Part shown: piece after piece, positions 13,199 through 19,538 of the stretch
Numbering within the stretch: position 1 is the first letter of the stretch
Layout of the letters: every line of letters starts with the position of its first letter
Assembly (NCBI GenBank): GCA_035310015.1
Contig: DATGEO010000110.1
Coordinates: 1 to 24,550 of the forward strand
DNA: 24,550 bases
Origin: DATGEO01 sp035310015
GTDB taxonomy: Bacteria > Chloroflexota > Dormibacteria > Dormibacterales > Dormibacteraceae
Direction of reading: 5' to 3'
Position numbers and translations under genes: made by a program
Notes under the pieces: generated by a model
What the model was told of the DNA's origin: nothing
Databases searched by the model: none
What the model saw: only the letters and a program-made list of their open reading frames with translations

Positions 13199-14617
13199 TT
13201 AGCCGCCGCCGCCAGGACCTTCGAGTCCGGGCTTGGTCATCTTCCCGAGGTCGAGCACCTTGTTGAGCGCCGCCTCCGACACGCCCTTGGCGCGCGCGAG
13301 CTGCCGGATCGAGCGCCCGGTGCGCATCGACTCCTTGGCGATCTTCGCGGCCTCGTCGTAGCCGATCACCGGGTTGAGCGCGGTGGCGAGCATCGGGCTT
13401 CGCTCCACGAGCTCCGGTCCGCGCTCGGTCGCCTGCAGGCCTTCGACGCAGCGGGTGGCGAAGTTGCGCGCGGCGGCCGCCAGCAGAGTGATCGACTCGA
13501 GGGTGGCGACACCGGCCACGGGCATCATCACGTTGAGCTCGAAGAAGCTACCGCACTGGCCGCACGTCACGACCGTCAGGTCGTTGCCGTAAACGCGCGC
13601 GATGACCATCGTCATCGATTCGATGATCACGGGGTTGACCTTGCCCGGCATGATGCTCGACCCCGGCTGCGTCTCCGGCAGGCGCAGCTCGCCGAGCCCG
13701 GCGATCGGGCCGGAGCCCATCAGCCGGATGTCGGAGCCGATCTTCCAGAGGCTCGTGGCGATGGTGCGCAGGCCGCCGTGCGCGGCGACGACCGCGTCGA
13801 GGGTCGCCTGCGCATGGAAGTGGTTCGCCGTTTCGCGAACCGGGAGCCCGGTCACCTTGGCGAGACGTGCACATGCGGTTCGCGCGTACTGCGGGTGCGC
13901 GTTGAGGCCGGTGCCGACCGCGGTGCCGCCGAGCGGCACGCGCGCGAGCTCGTCGATCGCGGCGTTCGCGCGGCGGATCGACTCCTCGACCTGCCCCGCG
14001 TAGCCGCGGAACTCCTGGCCGAGCCGTACCGGCGTCGCGTCCTGGAGGTGCGTACGGCCCGTCTTCACCACCGGCCAGAACTCCCGGCTCTTCACGTCGA
14101 GCGCTTTGCGCAGCTGCTCGAGCGCGGGGATCAGCTCGTCCTTGAGCGCCGATGCCGCGGCGATCTGGATCGCGGTCGGGATGACGTCGTTCGACGACTG
14201 GCACATGTTCACGTGGTCGTTGGGATGGACGAGCTTCGACCCGCGCTCGCCGCCGAGCAGCTCGGTCGCGCGGTTGGCTATGACCTCGTTGGCGTTGGTG
14301 TTCGTCGAGGTCGCCGAACCGGTCTGGTAGATGTCGATCGGGAACTGGTCGTCGAGCTCCCCGTCGATGACCTCCTGCGCCGCGGCCGCGATGACGCGCG
14401 CGCGGCGTCGCGCCAATAAGCCGAGCTCGCGATTCGTCTGCGCGGCGGCGCGCTTGACCAGTCCGAGCGCGCGGATGAAGCGGCGCGGGAAGGTCTGGCC
14501 GGAGATCGGGAAGTTCAGGACGGCGCGCTGCGTCGAGGCGCCGTAGTACGCGTCGTTGGGGACTTCCACCTCGCCCATCGAGTCCCGCTCGATCCTCGTC
14601 TTCTTCTTCGCGGCCAC
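13199..14617 (-). CDS. fumC: Class II fumarate hydratase
   Basis: The 472-residue cytoplasmic homotetrameric enzyme interconverts fumarate and malate in the TCA cycle. Superfamily blocks are all present: HPNDHVNMCQSSNDVIPTA, KTGRTHLQDATP, and the signature GSSIMPGKVNPV. Several details favour fumarase over aspartase: MPGKVNP rather than MPAKVNP, and 'TGSATSTNTNANEV', which resembles the TGSGTSSNMNTNEV segment of mycobacterial FumC. The GTG start at 14617 precedes the AAKKKTRIERDSMG opening; longer in-frame starts would run into the divergent Ppx gene. It is the first gene of the long minus-strand run. A CACAAT hexamer 8 nt upstream of the GTG is a weak leaderless promoter candidate. Confidence 0.93.
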   Translation of the reverse strand: MAAKKKTRIERDSMGEVEVPNDAYYGASTQRAVLNFPISGQTFPRRFIRALGLVKRAAAQTNRELGLLARRRARVIAAAAQEVIDGELDDQFPIDIYQTGSATSTNTNANEVIANRATELLGGERGSKLVHPNDHVNMCQSSNDVIPTAIQIAAASALKDELIPALEQLRKALDVKSREFWPVVKTGRTHLQDATPVRLGQEFRGYAGQVEESIRRANAAIDELARVPLGGTAVGTGLNAHPQYARTACARLAKVTGLPVRETANHFHAQATLDAVVAAHGGLRTIATSLWKIGSDIRLMGSGPIAGLGELRLPETQPGSSIMPGKVNPVIIESMTMVIARVYGNDLTVVTCGQCGSFFELNVMMPVAGVATLESITLLAAAARNFATRCVEGLQATERGPELVERSPMLATALNPVIGYDEAAKIAKESMRTGRSIRQLARAKGVSEAALNKVLDLGKMTKPGLEGPGGGG

Positions 14618-14645
14618 GGATGCAGATTGTGTCACTCTCACCCTC

Positions 14646-15539
14646 GTGCGCCTCGCGGCGGTCGACATCGGCAGCAACACCGTGCATGTGCTGGTGGCGG
14701 ACGTCGTGCGCGGCGCGTTGGAGGACGTCGCCCACTACGTCGAGATGCCGGAGCTCGGGCCGCAGGTGGCCAAGACGGGCTCGATCGGCCCCAGGGCGAA
14801 GACCGCGATCAGGGCGCTGCGCTTCGTGCTGGCGCGGGCTCAGGAGCACGGTTACGACACGCTGGTCGCCGCCGCCACCCAGGCGGTCCGCCAGGCCGCG
14901 GACGGCGAGCAGTTCGCGCTCCAGGCCGGCGAGGCGATCGGCACGCCCGTGCACGTCATCTCGGCGCACCGAGAGGCCGAGCTGAGCTTTCTCGGCGTTG
15001 CCAGCCGTCACGCGGCCAAGCGGGAGTGGCTGATGGTCGACCTCGGCGGCGCCTCGACCGAGGTGTGCATCGGCCGCGGCCGGGAGATGGTCCGTGCGGC
15101 CTCCATCCAGATCGGCTCCGGCGTGCTGGCGAGCAGGTTCCTGTCCGATCCGCCGAAGCCGGACGAGCGGGCGCGCCTCCGCCGGGCCGCCCTACGCGAG
15201 CTGGCGCTGGCTCCGGACGGCGACGTCGAGCGCCTGGTGGCCACCGGCGGGACGGCCTCCAACCTGCCGCTGCTGCTGTCGAAGCGCAACCCGCCGACCG
15301 TCCTGACCACCGCCGACCTGCTGCAGTGCGAGAAGCGCCTGGACGAGGACCGGGCCAGCGCGGTCGCCGCCAAGCACGGCCTTCCGACGAGCCGGGTCAA
15401 GGCGCTGCGGGGCGGGGTCGAGGAGCTGCTCCTGCTCCTCGACTGGTACGGTCTGGCCGTGCTCCAGATCAGCCACCAGGGCCTGCGCCACGGGATGCTG
15501 CTCGCCTATCTCGAGCGCGGCGGCGACTGGTGGAGATAG
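14646..15539 (+). CDS. Ppx/GppA phosphatase family protein (exopolyphosphatase-like)
   Basis: The protein is 297 residues, the short form typical of Actinobacteria-like Ppx1. The ASKHA-fold phosphate loops are present: AAVDIGSNTVHVLVADV at the N-terminus and MVDLGGASTEVCIG near 130-143. The Ser-x-x-x-Glu-Ala block (ISAHREAELSFLG) carries the conserved Glu110, although the preceding acid of the usual EEA is Arg. The family hydrolyses polyphosphate or pppGpp; which one cannot be told here. GTG 14646 begins exactly at the conserved strand and is the most sensible start. It diverges from fumC across 28 bp and is followed by the zinc transporter. Confidence 0.88.
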   Translation: MRLAAVDIGSNTVHVLVADVVRGALEDVAHYVEMPELGPQVAKTGSIGPRAKTAIRALRFVLARAQEHGYDTLVAAATQAVRQAADGEQFALQAGEAIGTPVHVISAHREAELSFLGVASRHAAKREWLMVDLGGASTEVCIGRGREMVRAASIQIGSGVLASRFLSDPPKPDERARLRRAALRELALAPDGDVERLVATGGTASNLPLLLSKRNPPTVLTTADLLQCEKRLDEDRASAVAAKHGLPTSRVKALRGGVEELLLLLDWYGLAVLQISHQGLRHGMLLAYLERGGDWWR

Positions 15540-15557
15540 AACCGCCGAACCGCTGGG

Positions 15558-15563
15558 TACGAT
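15558..15563 (+). promoter_or_regulatory. Probable leaderless -10 (TACGAT) for the CzcD-like gene
   Basis: TACGAT fits TANNNT and is followed after exactly six bases (GAGCTC) by ATG 15570. No Shine-Dalgarno is visible. This spacing puts the transcription start on the A of the ATG, the layout of leaderless mRNAs. The gene may still also be read from the Ppx gene 30 bp upstream. Confidence 0.45.
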
Positions 15564-15569
15564 GAGCTC

Positions 15570-16550
15570 ATGGAGCAAATAGCCGCTCGGGGAGCGACCC
15601 TCAAGAGGGCCCTGCTGCTCACGATCGTGATCCTGGCCGTCGAGCTCGCGGGCGGCCTGCTCAGCCACTCCCTGGCCCTGCTCTCGGACGCCGGGCACGT
15701 CCTGACCGACGTCTTCGCCCTGGGCCTCGCCTGGTTCGCCGTCGAGCAGTCGAAGCGCCCGGCGGACCAGCGCCGGAGCTACGGCTACCAGCGGGTGAGC
15801 ATCCTGGCGGCGCTGGTGAACGCCGTGACCCTGATCGTCATCGTCGTCGCGATCGCGTTCGAGGCGGTCCGCCGCCTGCTGGCCCCCGAGCCGGTGACCG
15901 GCGGGATCGTCATCGTGTCGGCGCTGATCGGGATCGCGGTCAACACCTACGTCATCCTCGGCCTGCGCGGTGACACCAAGAGCCTGAACATCCGCGCCGC
16001 GTTCCTGCACGTCGCGGGCGACATCGGCGCCTCGGCCGGCGTGGTCGTGGCCGGCGTCGTTATCCTGCTCACGGGCTGGCTCTACATCGACCCCCTGCTC
16101 TCGCTCGGCATCGCCGCCCTGATCGCCTTCGGCGCTTGGGGCATCGTCCGCGAGACGGTCAACCTCTTGATGGAGGGCAACCCGAAAGAGATAGACCTCG
16201 CCAAGGTCACGCGCGAGATCACCAGCACCGAGCGCGTCACCGACGTGCACGACCTGCACGTCTGGGCGCTGTCCCCCGAGCAGACCGCGCTCAGCGTCCA
16301 CGTGGTCGTCGGCGAGTGCCCGCTGTCGGACGCCGAGCACCTCGTGCGCGACCTCGAGCAGCGCCTGTGCAGCCGGTTCGACATCGGCCACACGACGATC
16401 CAGGTCGAGAACTGTCACCCCTGCGGCGAGATCGCACACGGCGCCGGGGCGCACAACCATCCGCACGGCCACGAGCACGTGAACGTGCTCCGCGCGGCTA
16501 GCTCTTCAGGACCCCTTCGCGCTGCAGGATCCGGCGAGCCAGGGCGATAG
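15570..16550 (+). CDS. CzcD/ZitB-like cation diffusion facilitator (zinc exporter)
   Basis: The 326-residue six-TM inner-membrane transporter should export Zn2+, and possibly Cd2+ or Co2+, by proton antiport. The metal site has His43/Asp47 in AGHVLTD (TM2) and His147/Asp151 in LHVAGD (TM5), the zinc-type HD-HD arrangement. The SYGYQRVSILAALVN signature is clear. The cytoplasmic domain (~205-285) is followed by a histidine-rich tail with HPCGEIAH and HNHPHGHEH, likely a metal-binding lid or sensor. The last ~17 codons overlap the convergent gene at 16498, giving an S/G/R-rich end that is probably not conserved. It differs clearly from the triple-domain CDF at 9162-10535. Confidence 0.92.
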   Translation: MEQIAARGATLKRALLLTIVILAVELAGGLLSHSLALLSDAGHVLTDVFALGLAWFAVEQSKRPADQRRSYGYQRVSILAALVNAVTLIVIVVAIAFEAVRRLLAPEPVTGGIVIVSALIGIAVNTYVILGLRGDTKSLNIRAAFLHVAGDIGASAGVVVAGVVILLTGWLYIDPLLSLGIAALIAFGAWGIVRETVNLLMEGNPKEIDLAKVTREITSTERVTDVHDLHVWALSPEQTALSVHVVVGECPLSDAEHLVRDLEQRLCSRFDIGHTTIQVENCHPCGEIAHGAGAHNHPHGHEHVNVLRAASSSGPLRAAGSGEPGR

Positions 16551-18180
16551 CCGCCGCATACGTCGAGTCCAGCCCTCGATAGCTGAGGCCACGCGCGCCC
16601 AGCGTGCGGGCCTGGGTGTAAGGCGTGTCTGACGCGTAGTGGACGATGCCGAGGTCGAACGTCAGCCGCGCCATGTTCACGCTCTCGTTGATCGGATAGC
16701 GGTCGGGCTGCCCGACCTCGTAGCACGCGTCGAGGTACGGCCCGGCCTCCATCTCGACCACGGTGTAGTGCCCCTGGTAGTAGAACTCGAGGTAGTCGCG
16801 GTTCTGCAGGAACGTGCCGCGCACAGTGACGGCGCGCTGATTGTCGAGCGCCGAGCCGTAGACCAGGTGCGGCTGCACGTCGGCGGCGGTGATCGCGTTG
16901 TCGAGCCAGTAGGTGTTGCCCGAGTGCTCGTTGTACACGACGTTCGGCAGCATCACGTCGCCGACGTCGGAGTTGAGGGTTGCGGCCTTGCCCATCACGT
17001 ACACGCCCGCGACCCACGAGCTGTTCTCCGCCACCTGGCGGAGGATGTGATACGCCGCCACGCCGAGCGGATAGTCGACGTTGAGGATGCAGGCGTCGGA
17101 GGCGCGCAGTCGCTCTGCGTCCACCGCGCCGACGCGCTCGTCGATGGCCGTCGGATCGAGGCTCGACAGCTTGAAGATCTGCGCCGCGCTGTCGACACCC
17201 GTGCCGCGGGCGGGGATGTGGCAGATTCCGCGCGACGCCTCGATCTCCACGCGCTGCCGCCGCAGCCGCTCGCGGTCGGGATGAAAATCGAAGATCTCCC
17301 GCGCGCCGAAGTAGAGCCAGTTCTGGCGCGACGCGCGGCTGTGGCCGATCTCGAGCTTGTGCCTCTCCTCCTCGAGCTCGGGATCGTTGTGGCGGATCCA
17401 GTCGAGGATCTGCGGCTCGAAGTCGCGCGCCGTTCCGCTCAGCACGTTGACGAGGCTGTGCGCGTTCGAGGAGACGAAGTAGACCGGCGCCTCGCGCACG
17501 CCCATGCCGTCCATCGACACGGCGATCGGCAGCCACCACCGGCTGGCGATGCGCGCGTAGCCGAGATGGCTGCCGCCGATCAGGTGCAGCCCGATGTGGC
17601 ACTCCTCGCGCTTGATCGTGGCCAGGGTCGCGTCGAAGGTGTCGCCCCAAGCCTCTTTGAGCCGCTGCCAGTCGTCCTCGCTCGCGCCGGCCGCCTGCCG
17701 CGCCGCCTCGTCGCCCAGCTCCACGTCCTGGATCGCGGCGTGCAGCTTGTTCCATTCGATCTGGTAGGCCACCAGCGACGGCACGAGGTCGTCGATGTCC
17801 GAAGTGGAGGCGATGAGCACCGCGAGCATGTCGCCGTCGTGGTACCAGCGGCGGCGCCGGGCGGGGGCCTTCACCGGCTCCCACTCCATGATGTCGGCGC
17901 CGAGCACGGCGCGGAAGCCCTGCGGGCTCTGGCCCATGATCACGTGCCGCGATCGCGCGATGGCGCGGGGAAGGCGGCGCACGGCATACAGCAGCGCGCC
18001 CATGTCGCTCTGGGGCTGGCCCGCCAGCGGGTGCAGCACGGAGCCCATGCGGATGTGGGTCTGGACGAGGGAGTCGACCTTGATCTCGCCCGAGCTCTGC
18101 AGCATCGTCGTGTACGTGCGCACGTACAGCTCGACGGCGTGCTTGCCGCTCCCCCAGCCCGTGGTCGGCGGCGACTCCAT
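16498..18180 (-). CDS. Large uncharacterised protein with nucleoside-phosphorylase-like C-terminal half (possibly the DUF6909 family)
   Basis: The protein is 560 residues with no signal peptide or TM helix, so it is cytoplasmic. The N-terminal half is helical with conserved-looking 'WYHDGDMLAVLIASTSDIDDL' and 'VAYQIEWNKLH'. The C-terminal half has 'GVYVMGKAATLNSDVGDVMLP', like the MGKAG-L-...-GDIVIP strand of the PNP/MTAN superfamily, and 'YTVVEMEAGPYL', like the V-x-M-E substrate-binding segment. I recall a Pfam family of unknown function with this layout (DUF6909) but cannot verify it. A hydrolase, phosphorylase or binding role on a nucleoside is a guess. ATG 18180 is preferred because TATATT lies six bases upstream; ATG 18213 would add 11 residues. 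The 3' end overlaps the zinc transporter by 53 bp. Confidence 0.78.
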   Translation of the reverse strand: MESPPTTGWGSGKHAVELYVRTYTTMLQSSGEIKVDSLVQTHIRMGSVLHPLAGQPQSDMGALLYAVRRLPRAIARSRHVIMGQSPQGFRAVLGADIMEWEPVKAPARRRRWYHDGDMLAVLIASTSDIDDLVPSLVAYQIEWNKLHAAIQDVELGDEAARQAAGASEDDWQRLKEAWGDTFDATLATIKREECHIGLHLIGGSHLGYARIASRWWLPIAVSMDGMGVREAPVYFVSSNAHSLVNVLSGTARDFEPQILDWIRHNDPELEEERHKLEIGHSRASRQNWLYFGAREIFDFHPDRERLRRQRVEIEASRGICHIPARGTGVDSAAQIFKLSSLDPTAIDERVGAVDAERLRASDACILNVDYPLGVAAYHILRQVAENSSWVAGVYVMGKAATLNSDVGDVMLPNVVYNEHSGNTYWLDNAITAADVQPHLVYGSALDNQRAVTVRGTFLQNRDYLEFYYQGHYTVVEMEAGPYLDACYEVGQPDRYPINESVNMARLTFDLGIVHYASDTPYTQARTLGARGLSYRGLDSTYAAAIALARRILQREGVLKS

Positions 18181-18186
18181 TGCCCG

Positions 18187-18192
18187 AATATA
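18187..18192 (-). promoter_or_regulatory. Probable leaderless -10 (TATATT) for the phosphorylase-like gene
   Basis: On the minus strand TATATT is followed by six bases (CGGGCA) and ATG 18180. It is one of very few A/T-rich hexamers in this GC-rich sequence and has the same six-base spacing as the CzcD-like gene. There is no Shine-Dalgarno. It supports the shorter start codon. Confidence 0.55.
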
Positions 18193-18276
18193 GGCTGCCG
18201 ACCCGGGCGCCATCTTTACAAACGCTTTACCTGCCTTTGAGGCATCCCGCCGGGCGGGTGACGTGTACTGATTTAC

Positions 18277-18993
18277 GTGATCAGCACAATCGCGACCCCA
18301 AGACGCATCCGGCTTGCAGGCTTCGCCGCCGGGGCCGTGGCCGTGGCCGCCGCCGCGGTTTACGTGACCGCCTCGGCCGCCGGCTACAACTTCAGCTTCA
18401 ACCGCTCGTCCACGCCGCCCGCCCAGGCGGGGCTCACCACCGCGCCGCTGGACAAGTCGGGCACGGCCTCAGCCGTGTGCACCGACTTCGTGAGCCACTT
18501 CGCATCCGACCTCGGCACGAGCCAGAGCAAGGTGGACAGCGCGTTCCAGCAGGCCGCCGGCCAGACGCTGGCTGACGAGGTCAAGAACGGCACCATCACC
18601 CAGGCCCAGGCCGACGCGATCAAGGCCAGGCTCAACGGCAAGGAGCCGTGCTCGCTGGCCGCCGGCCTCGGCGCTCCCAAGCCCGCCGCGACGCAGCACA
18701 TGCAGCAGCTGCTGGCCGCCGCGGCTTCCGCCCTCGGCATCACGCCGCAGACGCTGCGGACCGACCTGATGAACGGCCAGACGCTGTCTCAGATCGCGGC
18801 CGCGCAGAACCCGCCCGTCACCGAGGACCAGTTCCGGACCAAGCTCATCGCCAACCTGAAGCCGCTGCTCGACCAGGCCGTCACCGACGGCAAGCTGACA
18901 AGCGCGCAGGAGCAGCAGATCCTCACCCTGCTGCAGACCGGGCCCATCCCGTTCTGGGACAAGCCGATGAAGAGGGCTGGCGCCGGAGCTTAA
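18277..18993 (+). CDS. Secreted or membrane-anchored helical protein of unknown function
   Basis: The protein is 238 residues. An N-terminal basic stretch leads to a hydrophobic signal/anchor at about 13-35, followed by an S/T/P-rich spacer. Two helical units follow. One (~65-125) contains 'LADEVKNGTITQAQADAIKARL' and is bracketed by two cysteines, C68 and C125, which could pair. The other (~143-220) contains 'LGITPQTLRTDLMNGQTLSQIA' and 'AVTDGKLTSAQEQQILTLL'. The 'G.IT..QAD.I' and 'LGIT...L...L..G.SL..IA' phrases are common in uncharacterised exported proteins of Actinobacteria and Chloroflexi. The start GTG 18277 lacks an SD. Its TAA overlaps the convergent gene's TAA in TTAA. Confidence 0.8.
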   Translation: MISTIATPRRIRLAGFAAGAVAVAAAAVYVTASAAGYNFSFNRSSTPPAQAGLTTAPLDKSGTASAVCTDFVSHFASDLGTSQSKVDSAFQQAAGQTLADEVKNGTITQAQADAIKARLNGKEPCSLAAGLGAPKPAATQHMQQLLAAAASALGITPQTLRTDLMNGQTLSQIAAAQNPPVTEDQFRTKLIANLKPLLDQAVTDGKLTSAQEQQILTLLQTGPIPFWDKPMKRAGAGA

Positions 18994-19358
18994 TTTCCCA
19001 GCTCTTCCGGCGGCCCGCCGAGGCGGCGCATGAGCTCCTCGATGAGCTGTCTCGTCTCCGGGTCGGACATCAGGCGCTGCTGCATCTCCTCGGCGGAGCG
19101 CCTGATGTCAGGGTCGCTCATGAGCCGCTCGGACATCGCCTGGAAGCGGGTGGCCATGTCCCTCATCGAGGCCTCCTGCGCGACCTGGAGCAGGACGGGC
19201 TGACTGGCGGCGGCCACGACCGCTTCGGCCTGCGCGCGCAGCATCTCCACGCCCTTGCACCCAAGGCACTCGCCCTTGAGGCCGCAGTGGCAGATCTGCG
19301 TGCGCAGGCGGTCGAGCGCCACGTGGAGCTCCGACATGTCGACTGGGCCGGGAGCCAT
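18990..19358 (-). CDS. Small cytoplasmic protein with CxC-x6-CxxC motif and duplicated RLMSDP unit
   Basis: I do not recognise this 122-residue protein. Residues ~23-36 carry CHCGLKGECLGCKG, a four-cysteine pattern (C-x-C-x6-C-x2-C) that could bind zinc or an Fe-S cluster. The C-terminal half is a charged helix in which 'RLMSDPDIRRSAEEMQQ' is followed at once by 'RLMSDPETRQLIEELMR', an imperfect 17-residue tandem duplication. No signal or TM segment is visible. TAGGCT lies 8 nt before ATG 19358, a possible leaderless -10. A downstream ATG (19337) is an alternative. The stop is interleaved with that of the convergent secreted protein. Confidence 0.7.
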   Translation of the reverse strand: MAPGPVDMSELHVALDRLRTQICHCGLKGECLGCKGVEMLRAQAEAVVAAASQPVLLQVAQEASMRDMATRFQAMSERLMSDPDIRRSAEEMQQRLMSDPETRQLIEELMRRLGGPPEELGN

Positions 19359-19538
19359 CGCCTAAAAGCCTACGGCCGGCGGGCGGCCCAGGCCTACCGC
19401 TTGTAATTTCCAACGGGCGCCGCCAACTTTCTGTTAAAAAATCTTGATTAAGGGGGGCTCTATGCGGGAATTTCGGACGTAAACTTCGGCGCAGCTTCCG
19501 TCAGGGAGGCTTGAGGGGTCGGTTTCTAGGGAGGGGGC
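19359..19538. other. Longest intergenic gap (180 bp), with an A/T-rich pocket; probable promoter region of the FecR-domain gene
   Basis: The gap lies between two divergent genes. Around 19426-19451 the sequence becomes A/T-rich (CTGTTAAAAAATCTTGATTAAGG), sharply unlike its surroundings. TTGTAA at 19401 with AACTTT at 19425 (18-bp spacing) is one plausible -35/-10 pair, and TAAACT near 19480 is another -10 candidate; neither is compelling. GGGAGGGGG ends just before GTG 19539 and is a good ribosome binding site, so this gene is not leaderless. No hairpin, tRNA or extra gene is evident. Confidence 0.4.

Noticed and set aside
13548..15011. 487-codon minus-strand frame spanning the fumC/ppx divergent gap
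   Set aside because: It is out of frame with fumC and antisense to Ppx, with no recognisable domain.
16639..18240. 533-codon plus-strand frame antisense to the phosphorylase-like gene
   Set aside because: The sequence is V/R/D/H-rich with no domain, and the opposite strand shows conserved-looking motifs and a good promoter.
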